From NCBI GenBank assembly GCA_005878685.1, contig VBLN01000124.1:1-7291 (forward strand): a stretch of 7,291 bases of DNA, given 5' to 3'. Made by a program: the position numbers and the translations under genes. Shown here in pieces: positions 1 to 5,669 of this stretch (the first letter of the stretch is position 1; every line of letters starts with the position of its first letter). The notes under the pieces are model-generated. The model was not told where the DNA came from and searched no databases. It saw nothing but the letters and a program-made list of their open reading frames with translations. The stretch comes from Deltaproteobacteria bacterium (GTDB lineage Bacteria > Desulfobacterota > Binatia > UBA9968).

Positions 1-654
1 AATTCCCGAAGCCCTTACTGCCTGATCGTTGTCGCTGATGGAGCGCAAGACGAGTCCAAGATCCGTCGTCATAAGCCTTCGCAAAGAGAATGTAGATCCC
101 AGGAGAAAGATGAGAATCAGGTATCGCTCCAGCCAGACGTCGGGAAAAGAGTCCACACCGACCAAGCCGTCGGTTCCCCCGATGATCGCCGTTGCCTCGA
201 TGGTGCGGGCCATAAGGAGCGGATAGACGAGAGTGGTCATAGCAAAGTAAATTCCCCTAAGAGGCAGACACGGAGTCAAAAGGACCGTGCAGATGGAGGC
301 GCCCAGAATCGTCGCAAGCGTTAGAGTCAAAGCGGGCGGCAATCCAAAATGCAGATTGAGAAGGCCAGCGAGATAGGCACCCATCCCAAAGAACAGAGCC
401 TGGCCCAACGAAACCAGACCGGTCGATACCGCAATAAAGTCCCAGCTCAGGGCCAGCAGGCCGTAAATCGCGGTCAGCGTGGCTACTCGCTGCATATAGG
501 CGCTGGGAGTTAGCAGAGGGAAGAGAAGAACAAGCAATGTCGGGATAAACCTTGGTGCGGCCACATACAGCATGTTGGAGATAGAGCTCAAGGCGTAGAT
601 GTCTTCCGTGAGCACCTTGATCGGCCTATCGATTCTTTCCAGACGCCGGGCCAT
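1..654 (-). CDS. livM: Branched-chain amino acid-type ABC transporter permease, LivM family (3' part cut by window edge)
   Basis: Inner-membrane permease that pairs with LivH to form the channel of a Liv/HAAT-type ABC importer. The reading frame is open from the ATG at 654 to base 1, giving 218 residues; full LivM proteins are usually somewhat over 300, so roughly the last third is missing. Visible family marks: the segment GLVSLGQALFFGMGAYLAG (about residues 79-97), AMTTLVYPLL (138-147), IIGGTDGLVG (157-166), several hydrophobic membrane spans, and the start of the cytoplasmic EAA loop, LRSISDNDQAVRASGI (203-218), which docks on the ATPase. An in-frame TAG lies about 18 bases upstream, so 654 is the first possible ATG; no good Shine-Dalgarno precedes it. 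It lies downstream of livH in the same direction after a 120-base gap with a palindromic repeat. The ATPase genes livG and livF would be expected further left. Family assignment is firm; the transported substrate is unknown. Confidence 0.93.
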   Translation of the reverse strand, partial: MARRLERIDRPIKVLTEDIYALSSISNMLYVAAPRFIPTLLVLLFPLLTPSAYMQRVATLTAIYGLLALSWDFIAVSTGLVSLGQALFFGMGAYLAGLLNLHFGLPPALTLTLATILGASICTVLLTPCLPLRGIYFAMTTLVYPLLMARTIEATAIIGGTDGLVGVDSFPDVWLERYLILIFLLGSTFSLRRLMTTDLGLVLRSISDNDQAVRASGI

Positions 655-691
655 GGTTTTCGATCCGTTTTCCTATGTCTTCCTTCAAGAC

Positions 692-739
692 CTTCGTGTC
701 CTTCGTGGTTAAAATTCTCTCACCACGAAGAGCGCGAAG
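692..739. repeat. Imperfect palindromic intergenic repeat (CTTCGTGTCCTTCGTGGT type)
   Basis: Between livH and livM. The left arm at 692-709 (CTTCGTGTCCTTCGTGGT) faces the right arm at 722-739 (ACCACGAAGAGCGCGAAG). Nine inner base pairs are perfect (701-709 with 722-730); the remaining nine contain one mismatch and two G-T pairs. The loop is 12 bases. The left arm is itself a near-tandem of CTTCGTG. Sequences of this 'ACCACGAAGGACACGAAG' kind are, to my recollection, dispersed intergenic repeats in several environmental bacterial lineages. There is no run of T after either arm, so it is not a standard terminator. In the transcript it could form a hairpin that changes the livH:livM ratio or protects mRNA ends; that is inference. 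Confidence 0.7.
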
Positions 740-774
740 CACACGAAATTCGGAATTCCCGAAGTATCTCCCTA

Positions 775-1647
775 TTACACTCTTTCTTCCAGCTCTTTTT
801 GTTTTCCGAAAAGACCCGAAGGCTTTAGGATCAATGTGATGAGGATCGCCAGCAGAGCAACGATCATCTGATAGTGCGGGCCCAAATAGGTGACGCTGAA
901 AATCTGCGCATAACCGATGAGCAGGCTTGCCGCAATCACCCCAGCCGGGCTCTCGAGCCCACCCAGAATACAAACGGCGATCGAGAAGACCAGAATATTG
1001 GATCCCGACTCGGTGGCAATGAAGCCTAGAGGCAGCACCACGATGGCCGCTAGTCCGACCAGACCGGCGCCCAAGGCGAGACTCAAGGTCGCCATGAGAT
1101 CCGAATCGATGCCCAGCATCATGGCCGCCTGTTCATCCTGGGCGCAGGCGCGAAACGCGAGGCCGATCCGCGTATGGTGTGTAAAGAGCCAGAGTATGAG
1201 AACGAGTATCCCGCCGATAACAACCAGCGCGATCCGCTGGGCGTCGACCGGGACGCCAAGCAGATTCGCGCTCCCGCGAAACAAGGGAGGCAGACTGTAG
1301 TTGGAGCCGAGAAAACCAAAAAAGCGTAGCGTCTCCAACGCGGCAGTGCCCAGTGCGAAGGTCACGATGATCTCCAGGAGGGGCATGCCACGGACGCGGA
1401 TAAGAATCAGGCGATAGATCAACCCGCCGATGAAACTGATCAGAACAAGGGCCAGAATCACGCTAATGTAATAGTTCAGATGGAGGCGATTGAAAAAAAA
1501 CCATGCCGAGAAGCCGGTCAGGACATAAAGGCCGCCGTGGGCGAAGTTGGCGATCCTGCTGATCCCGTAAGTCAGGGAGAATCCAAGCGCGATTAGAGCT
1601 AGGGAGACGCTATTGATTAAGCCATAAACCAAAAGCGGTGCCAGCAT
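775..1647 (-). CDS. livH: Branched-chain amino acid-type ABC transporter permease, LivH family
   Basis: Inner-membrane permease partner of LivM. 290 residues, the normal length. The N-terminus contains the first membrane span followed by the family signature YGISRIANFAHGG (residues 27-39). The cytoplasmic EAA loop is RACAQDEQAAMMLGID (166-181), and a conserved glycine-rich stretch, VCILGGLESPAGVIAAS (225-241), precedes the last spans. The C-terminus ILKPSGLFGKQKELEERV (273-290) is typical. Eight or so hydrophobic segments are visible. The ATG at 1647 lies 4 bases after the stop codon of the binding-protein gene, so the two are almost surely co-transcribed and perhaps translationally coupled; the Shine-Dalgarno region is weak (GACGAG just before the start). 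A run of eight T on the coding strand encodes the Trp-Phe-Phe-Phe stretch near residue 50. Identity as LivH is secure; substrate specificity cannot be read from the permease. Confidence 0.95.
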   Translation of the reverse strand: MLAPLLVYGLINSVSLALIALGFSLTYGISRIANFAHGGLYVLTGFSAWFFFNRLHLNYYISVILALVLISFIGGLIYRLILIRVRGMPLLEIIVTFALGTAALETLRFFGFLGSNYSLPPLFRGSANLLGVPVDAQRIALVVIGGILVLILWLFTHHTRIGLAFRACAQDEQAAMMLGIDSDLMATLSLALGAGLVGLAAIVVLPLGFIATESGSNILVFSIAVCILGGLESPAGVIAASLLIGYAQIFSVTYLGPHYQMIVALLAILITLILKPSGLFGKQKELEERV

Positions 1648-1651
1648 CTCG

Positions 1652-2956
1652 TCACTTCGCTTCGCCCTTCGCCGGAGTCAGCAAGGGAGGAATTCGGATC
1701 TTCCCCACGGCGATGGTCGATGGCCAGATGACGACCCGCTTTCCCTCCTGCCATTGAAACCATGTGCCAACGGCCCCTTCTTTTGGATTGTAGCTCGGGA
1801 TGACTTGGTGGGTTTTAGGATCAAATGCTATCTTACCGTAGACGCCGACCATATCGGTTTTTTCCAAAGCGGCCACCAGCCGATCTGAATCCAGGGAGCC
1901 CGCGCGCTTGATCGCGTCCGCCAGAGCATAAACGGCTGTGTAACTGCTCGACGTCCCATACCCTTCCGGTTCAACTAGCCAGCGCTTCTTGTACGCGTCG
2001 TAAAATTTCATCGTTAGCGGCGTCGCATTGGACGGGGCGTTTCCGGCGTTGGCCGGAGAGGCGAACCAGTAGGCGACTGCGCCGTCGCTACTTGCCCAGC
2101 CTCCCGGGTGCTCCACGGCACTGGAAATCCCTGCAATGGGGAGCACCGGAATTTTAAGCTCCTTCCACTGCTTCACCAGAATGGCGATCTCCGGATGATC
2201 CATCCATACGAAGAGGATTTGCGCCTTCTGGTCTCTTGCCTTGAGCAAGCCCGTCGAGTAATCCAGCGCGCCTGTAGGGTAAACTTCTGTCCCTAGGACC
2301 TTCCACCCTTTCTGCCCTAGATTTTTTCCCACCAGCTCGCCGATCGCGCGGGCATGAGCGACATCCTGCACCATGATGAAGATTTGATTGAAGCCATACT
2401 CCTGCCTCAAGTTCTCAAACAGATCCACCGCCTCCTTGGCCAGTTGTCCGGCTTCGCTCGTGATCCTGAAGAGGAATTCGTATTTGCTGTAATTCTCGGC
2501 GATCCTCCGGTGATAGGCCGGAGTCAAGGCGCCGGTTGTCAAAATCGACACCTTCTTGTACTTGGCGATCAGATCCATTGCGGCCAAAGCGGCCTCGGAG
2601 CGGACAGGCCCTCCCATGAGAATATCGGCCTTTTTTTCCAGGATCAGCTTTTCGACGACGAGCAGGGCGTCGGAGAGAGGCACGCCGGGCTCGAGATCTC
2701 TCGTATCCAGCACTTCAAGTTTGAAGGGTCTGCGAGCACTCCCCACCTGCACTGCTCCCTTGGCATTGATCTCTTCAATGGCGAGAACCATCGCTCTCTG
2801 AGCGTCCCACCCGTAAAGATACTGCGTAGAGAGAGGAGCTCCAATGACAATGGGCTGCCCCTTCTGTTGAGAAAAACCGCTTTTGATGGAGGACAGAACA
2901 AATCCTGCGACCATCAGAACGACCAGTGGCAAAATTTGCCGTGATGCATTCCTCAT
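1652..2956 (-). CDS. ABC transporter periplasmic substrate-binding protein, Peripla_BP_6 / Liv-binding type
   Basis: Periplasmic receptor that captures the solute and delivers it to the LivHM channel. 434 residues, toward the long end of the family. Residues 1-29 form a Sec signal peptide: basic start (MRNASRQ), hydrophobic core (ILPLVVLMVAGFVLS), probable cleavage near GFS|QQ at 29. No lipobox Cys is seen, so it is likely soluble and periplasmic. The mature chain opens with PIVIGAPLSTQYLYGWDAQ (35-53), then MVLAIEEINAKG (56-67) and DILMGGPVRSEAALA (111-125), matching the first lobe of type I periplasmic-binding folds; the second lobe has IFIMVQDVAHARAIGE (192-207) and ILFVWMDHPEIA (247-258). 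GVYGKIAFDP (371-380) is the usual near-C-terminal element. First gene of the operon, with a strong AAGGAGG ribosome site 7 bases before the ATG. Such proteins bind branched-chain or aromatic amino acids, amides, urea or aromatic acids; I cannot tell which here. Confidence 0.93.
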   Translation of the reverse strand: MRNASRQILPLVVLMVAGFVLSSIKSGFSQQKGQPIVIGAPLSTQYLYGWDAQRAMVLAIEEINAKGAVQVGSARRPFKLEVLDTRDLEPGVPLSDALLVVEKLILEKKADILMGGPVRSEAALAAMDLIAKYKKVSILTTGALTPAYHRRIAENYSKYEFLFRITSEAGQLAKEAVDLFENLRQEYGFNQIFIMVQDVAHARAIGELVGKNLGQKGWKVLGTEVYPTGALDYSTGLLKARDQKAQILFVWMDHPEIAILVKQWKELKIPVLPIAGISSAVEHPGGWASSDGAVAYWFASPANAGNAPSNATPLTMKFYDAYKKRWLVEPEGYGTSSSYTAVYALADAIKRAGSLDSDRLVAALEKTDMVGVYGKIAFDPKTHQVIPSYNPKEGAVGTWFQWQEGKRVVIWPSTIAVGKIRIPPLLTPAKGEAK

Positions 2957-2963
2957 TTGAATG

Positions 2964-2970
2964 CCTCCTT
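2964..2970 (-). promoter_or_regulatory. Ribosome binding site of the substrate-binding protein gene
   Basis: On the minus strand this reads AAGGAGG, a consensus Shine-Dalgarno, 7 bases before the ATG at 2956. It fixes the start codon. CCTCC (2964-2968) is complementary to GGAGG (2975-2979), so the site could fold into a small five-pair hairpin with a 6-base loop in the leader; whether that matters is unknown. Confidence 0.8.
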
Positions 2971-2979
2971 TAAGGGAGG

Positions 2980-3010
2980 AGTCTACCGTAATTCATGTGC
3001 ACCCTGTCAA
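2980..3010 (-). promoter_or_regulatory. Candidate sigma70-type promoter for the transporter operon
   Basis: On the minus strand a perfect -35 TTGACA (3005-3010) is followed after 19 bases by TAGACT (2980-2985), which matches four of six -10 positions. The spacer is longer than the ideal 17. Transcription would start around 2973, giving a very short leader that carries the ribosome site. Predicted by eye only. Confidence 0.4.
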
Positions 3011-3037
3011 GCGATACGGCCCAACCCGTGAAAACTC

Positions 3038-3067
3038 TTGTCCTGTCCCGTCTGCCTGACATAGAAT
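3038..3067 (+). promoter_or_regulatory. Candidate sigma70-type promoter for the ferredoxin gene
   Basis: TTGTCC (3038-3043, four of six matches) and TAGAAT (3062-3067, five of six) are separated by 18 bases. Start of transcription would fall near 3074, about 24 bases before the ATG at 3098. It sits back to back with the promoter candidate of the transporter operon, so the 141-base gap serves two divergent units. Confidence 0.45.
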
Positions 3068-3097
3068 GAACGAATGATTTAGCGGAAGAGGGAGCTC

Positions 3098-3310
3098 ATG
3101 AAGATCACCGTGGGCCTGAGCAAATGGACCGGCCGGAGGAACTGTCTCTCGGCGGCGCCGGGTGTGTTCGATTTGAATGAAGAGTTCAAGGCGGTGGTGG
3201 TCGACCCGCACGGAGAGAGCGACGAGGACATTCTGAAGGCGGCAAAACTCTGCCCGACCCTGGCGATTATCTTGGAAGACGAGAAATCCGGGAAGAAGAT
3301 TTACCCCTGA
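3098..3310 (+). CDS. Small single-cluster ferredoxin-like protein lacking the first ligand cysteine
   Basis: 70 residues, cytoplasmic. It matches the short ferredoxins that carry one 3Fe-4S or 4Fe-4S cluster and commonly serve cytochromes P450 and other oxygenases: N-terminal beta strand KITV, then xxNCLSAAPGVFDLNEEFKAVVVDP-like core (about 15-37), and AAKLCPTLAIILEDE (48-62) with the Cys-Pro pair. The family pattern is Cys-x5-Cys ... Cys-Pro. Here the first Cys is Trp10 (codon TGG, one base from Cys), in SKWTGRRNC; only Cys16 and Cys52 remain. The Asp residues usually before the first Cys are also changed (Gly6, Ser8). The cluster is therefore doubtful, altered, or lost. A GGAAGAGGGAG ribosome site lies 3-6 bases before the ATG. 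It is transcribed away from the transporter operon and converges on the monooxygenase gene, whose stop is 34 bases away. Family call is good; redox function is uncertain. Confidence 0.85.
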   Translation: MKITVGLSKWTGRRNCLSAAPGVFDLNEEFKAVVVDPHGESDEDILKAAKLCPTLAIILEDEKSGKKIYP

Positions 3311-3344
3311 TCTTCCTATACGATCACGAACACGCCCGTCACCA

Positions 3345-4421
3345 TCACGTTCTCCGCAGGACTGGCATGACCTCTTGGGCAAAGAGGCGCATGGACGCAA
3401 CAACCTTCTCTTGCGATAGACTGCCCGAGGCGATGTTGAGCATCAGCTGCTCCGGCTGGATGCAATCCACGTAATAGCCGATTCGCTTGAGGGATTCGTC
3501 GGGAGTGCCCCAGACAGCCATGATGTTAGGCGCCTCTGCTTCAACGGCGCGGCGCGCCTTTTCCGGCTCGCAGAGTTTTTCAAAGGCCTTCCTGGATTCG
3601 CTCTTCGTCTCATAACCCTCCTTCAAGCCACTCGTGCTCTGCCGATGACGGCTCGATTCCAGAAACACCTTGGCCTGGGAGGCGAGTGCAAGAGCGCCGT
3701 TCCGCACCGCCTCCTCGCGATCCTCCGCCGCGTGCAAGTGAACACCGAGAATAATATCACTCGACCGGCCGGGAGGAAGGTTCTGGCGGTACACTGTGGC
3801 CAGGTCACGAACCAAACCAAGAGGAATCCCAAGGTAGCCTGGCTGGACTAAACCTTGGCCGATTCTTCCCGCAAAAGTGGCGCTCTCCGGAGTCGTTGCG
3901 GCGGCAATATACAAAGGAGGATAGGGTTGCTGGATCGGGCTAGGACTGAGCTGGAAGTCGCTGAAGCTCCAGAACCTGCCAGCGGATTTCTCGACATAGC
4001 GACCCTCAAAGATCTCGATCAGCATCCGGATCCCTTCTTGAAATCGAGGCTGGCTTTCCGCGGCGTCGATGCCGACACGGTTCAGGACCCAAGGATGGCC
4101 CCGTCCGAGACCGACCATGATTCGCCCTTCGGTCAAAACATCGGCGGCGGCAATCTGACTGGCCAGGATGACCGGATGATGGATGGGTACGCTAAGGATC
4201 CCGGTGAGGAATCGAATCCTCCGCGCCCGCTGCGCAGCAGATACATAAAGCCCTAGCGGGAACGGCGAACAGGAGATGACATCTTTGCCGAAGCTCTCCG
4301 TGGTTGAGAAGAAATCATAGCCTAGCTCGTCGGCAAGGGTGATCTGCTCTAGGACCTCGTCGTAGATTTGTCTCTCTGACTTTCCGGGGTAAGAAAATTC
4401 AGTGAACAATCCAATTTTCAT
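3345..4421 (-). CDS. Luciferase-like (LLM class) flavin-dependent oxidoreductase
   Basis: Cytoplasmic TIM-barrel enzyme of the bacterial luciferase / alkanesulfonate monooxygenase superfamily, using reduced FMN or F420. 358 residues from the chosen ATG, a normal length. Visible: MKIGLFTEFSYPG (1-13) as first strand; ITLADELGYDFFSTTES (27-43); VPIHHPVILASQIAAADVL (78-96) followed by TEGRIMVGLGRGHP (97-110), the family's most conserved stretch; YPPLYIAAATTPES (167-180); and a C-terminal NIASGSLSQEKVVASMRLF (329-347) then AQEVMPVLR. Where many relatives read (A/P)EHH after strand 2, this one has TTES, so those histidines are absent. A TTG at 4439 would add six residues but has no ribosome site, and MKIGLF is the usual family start. 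Minus strand, convergent with the ferredoxin. Substrate unknown; the setting beside an uptake system and a Mo hydroxylase suggests catabolism of an organic compound (inference). Confidence 0.93.
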   Translation of the reverse strand: MKIGLFTEFSYPGKSERQIYDEVLEQITLADELGYDFFSTTESFGKDVISCSPFPLGLYVSAAQRARRIRFLTGILSVPIHHPVILASQIAAADVLTEGRIMVGLGRGHPWVLNRVGIDAAESQPRFQEGIRMLIEIFEGRYVEKSAGRFWSFSDFQLSPSPIQQPYPPLYIAAATTPESATFAGRIGQGLVQPGYLGIPLGLVRDLATVYRQNLPPGRSSDIILGVHLHAAEDREEAVRNGALALASQAKVFLESSRHRQSTSGLKEGYETKSESRKAFEKLCEPEKARRAVEAEAPNIMAVWGTPDESLKRIGYYVDCIQPEQLMLNIASGSLSQEKVVASMRLFAQEVMPVLRRT

Positions 4422-4457
4422 GCTGCCGCCCAAGGACAAGCGCTGGCAAACTGGCCG

Positions 4458-4486
4458 ACGTTACTTGAGAACTCTCGGTGAGTCAA
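4458..4486 (-). promoter_or_regulatory. Weak promoter candidate for the LLM oxidoreductase gene
   Basis: On the minus strand TTGACT (4481-4486, five of six) is followed after exactly 17 bases by TAACGT (4458-4463, three of six). It lies about 40 bases upstream of the ATG at 4421. The -35 and spacing are good, the -10 poor. The rest of the 4422-4558 gap shows nothing further that I can name. Confidence 0.3.
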
Positions 4487-4558
4487 CGTGCACTTAGCGG
4501 TTGGCTAGATGGCTTACCGGCTGTAGGTCAATCACTCAGATTGAGCGATAGGGGAGGA

Positions 4559-4957
4559 TCAATACTCCGAACCACTATCGAGGTCGATCCAGTGGCTTGG
4601 CTGCAAGACTTGCACTCCATATTCGGTATCTTCCCAACGTGCTGGGACGTAGATTCTATTTTTGGAAGTCGTCTTTGGCGTCTGTGGAACAGCGGCTTGG
4701 GTTTGTTCTATGGTTATCGAAGTCGGCTGAACGACCGGGTTATCCACGAAAAATGGTCTGTTGCGGTGCAAAGGAACGGGTTTAGACTTTGGATTATGAG
4801 AAGCAGGGGTCGTAGAACTAACCGTGGCGCCACGCATATTCGTGCCCCGTGGGGTTGTGTCAATAGAAACGCTGCCGGCAAGAGTGGAGGCCGGCAGCGA
4901 TAGGGTTACGGCAACGAAAAGGGATGCGCCAAGACTTGCCATTGTCATCAGTCTCAT
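4559..4957 (-). CDS. Hypothetical small secreted protein
   Basis: Unrecognised. 132 residues from the ATG at 4957. The N-terminus MRLMTMASLGASLFVAVTLS is a signal peptide with likely cleavage after TLA or TLAG near residue 27, so the mature protein of about 105 residues is exported. The mature part is rich in Pro, Thr and Ser with no Cys or clear domain; it looks extended up to about residue 105, then ends in a more structured, aromatic tail (YVPARWEDTEYGVQVLQPSHW, around 103-123, then IDLDSGSEY). The 4957 start is preferred because AGGTGA lies two bases before it and because the open frame further upstream (to 5152) has no signal-like start and would overlap the divergent neighbour. Base composition is AT-richer than the enzymes around it. 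Divergent from the other secreted orphan. The signal peptide supports a real gene, but codon evidence is modest. Confidence 0.6.
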   Translation of the reverse strand: MRLMTMASLGASLFVAVTLSLPASTLAGSVSIDTTPRGTNMRGATVSSTTPASHNPKSKPVPLHRNRPFFVDNPVVQPTSITIEQTQAAVPQTPKTTSKNRIYVPARWEDTEYGVQVLQPSHWIDLDSGSEY

Positions 4958-5002
4958 AGTCACCTGTATAGCGCGATTTTGTATTGAAGAAAAGAGGTCA
5001 GG

Positions 5003-5032
5003 ATTGTGCCTTCGAGTCATCCACGTTGACAA
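5003..5032 (-). promoter_or_regulatory. Candidate promoter for the minus-strand secreted protein
   Basis: On the minus strand TTGTCA (5027-5032, five of six) and CACAAT (5003-5008, four of six) with an 18-base spacer. It would give a leader of roughly 40 bases before the ATG at 4957. Its -35 overlaps that of the candidate plus-strand promoter. Confidence 0.35.
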
Positions 5033-5054
5033 GTTGATCTCTCCTCTCTGTTCT
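5026..5054 (+). promoter_or_regulatory. Candidate promoter for the plus-strand secreted protein
   Basis: A perfect TTGACA (5026-5031) is followed after 17 bases by TGTTCT (5049-5054), only three of six at -10. If used, transcription would begin about 8 bases before the ATG at 5069, which fits the absence of any Shine-Dalgarno there. The poor -10 keeps this tentative. Confidence 0.3.
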
Positions 5055-5068
5055 GGCAAACCTATCCT

Positions 5069-5560
5069 ATGAGAATCAGGAGGGTTCTTACTAGAAGAGG
5101 GCGTTTGCTGCTCGTGGTTGTTTTGGCAGGACTCTCTCTTGGCGCCACACAAGATAGGACAATCTACTCCAATACGTCAAACAAGGAGCTCAAACAGAAG
5201 GCTTTCGGGCTGGTGAAAAGCATCAGAGGGCTAGTGGACTCTTACAACAAAAAGGACCGTGAATTAATGGCCGAATACGACAAAAAGAATCGGCGCGAGA
5301 TCCCCATAGATGAAAGGAAAGCGATGAGAGGCCAATGGATTAGAGAATCCGATGAGGTCCACGATTCTACCCTGCGCTATTATAGAGATCATTACTGGTC
5401 TGACGCCATATTGCTTGTAGATGAACTATACAGGAGACTACCCAAACGTCTGCGTCAGACCAATTTGTTGCCCATGTACCAGCACCCTACCAACGTTCTT
5501 GGTTTGGAAACGATTGCTAATCACCTAGAGCTCATTTCCAAGTCATTGCCGGATTCGTAA
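5069..5560 (+). CDS. Hypothetical exported helical protein
   Basis: Unrecognised. 163 residues. The first 26 residues, MRIRRVLTRRGRLLLVVVLA then GLSLGA, form a signal peptide with an unusually basic start (six Arg before the hydrophobic core); cleavage is likely near GA|TQ. The mature part is charged and mostly helical, with KQKAFGLVKSIRGLVDSYNK (about 42-61), a Lys/Glu/Arg-rich middle, then ESDEVHDSTLRYYRDHYW (92-109) and SDAILLVDELYRRLPKRL (110-127). No Cys in the mature protein, no known catalytic motif. The ATG at 5069 has no ribosome site upstream; AGGAGG at 5078-5083 lies inside the gene but has no well-placed in-frame start other than weak TTG/GTG codons that would destroy the signal peptide's basic end. 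Hand counts give 45% G+C in 5341-5400 against 67% in 6601-6660 within coxL. Divergent from the other secreted orphan and convergent with coxM. Confidence 0.72.
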   Translation: MRIRRVLTRRGRLLLVVVLAGLSLGATQDRTIYSNTSNKELKQKAFGLVKSIRGLVDSYNKKDRELMAEYDKKNRREIPIDERKAMRGQWIRESDEVHDSTLRYYRDHYWSDAILLVDELYRRLPKRLRQTNLLPMYQHPTNVLGLETIANHLELISKSLPDS

Positions 5561-5577
5561 CAACTAACACGAAATAG

Positions 5578-5614
5578 TAACTAAGCGTAAGCAAAGGAAG
5601 CGAAAACGCAGTTA
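5578..5614 (+). other. Hairpin after the plus-strand secreted protein gene
   Basis: TAACT (5578-5582) and GCGT (5585-5588) pair with ACGC (5606-5609) and AGTTA (5610-5614), nine pairs with a two-base bulge and a 17-base loop. It starts 17 bases after the stop codon, where a terminator would be expected, but it is not followed by a T run and has low GC, so intrinsic termination is not established. Confidence 0.25.
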
Positions 5615-5669
5615 GATCGGGAGCCGGCCCAATCGAATCATATTGCACGGTAGCGAACATTTCTTATGT

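Noticed and set aside
626..973. Minus-strand open frame of 115 codons running from inside livH through the repeat into livM
   Set aside because: It overlaps livH and livM in another frame, its sequence is low in family-like pattern, and the permease frames explain the region fully.
1493..1500. Run of eight A (T on the coding strand) inside livH as a possible phase-variation tract
   Set aside because: It encodes a normal Phe run in a membrane segment; a single run of eight in a transporter gene is not evidence of switching.
2354..2944. Plus-strand open frame of 196 codons opposite the substrate-binding protein
   Set aside because: Antisense shadow of a clearly conserved Peripla_BP_6 gene; no ribosome site or recognisable domain.
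3291..3316. GGAAGA...TCTTCC hairpin over the ferredoxin stop codon as a terminator
   Set aside because: Only six pairs, low stability and no T run on either strand.
4422..4439. TTG start for the LLM oxidoreductase, adding six residues
   Set aside because: No ribosome site precedes it, and the family typically begins at the MKIGLF-like strand.
4478..4903. Plus-strand open frame of 141 codons opposite the minus-strand secreted protein
   Set aside because: Starts without a ribosome site and shows no domain or signal; the minus-strand frame has a good signal peptide and ribosome site instead.
4958..5152. Upstream extension of the minus-strand secreted protein to a start at 5152
   Set aside because: The extra 65 residues are polar with no signal character, overlap the divergent gene, and the internal ATG at 4957 has a signal peptide and AGGTGA just ahead.
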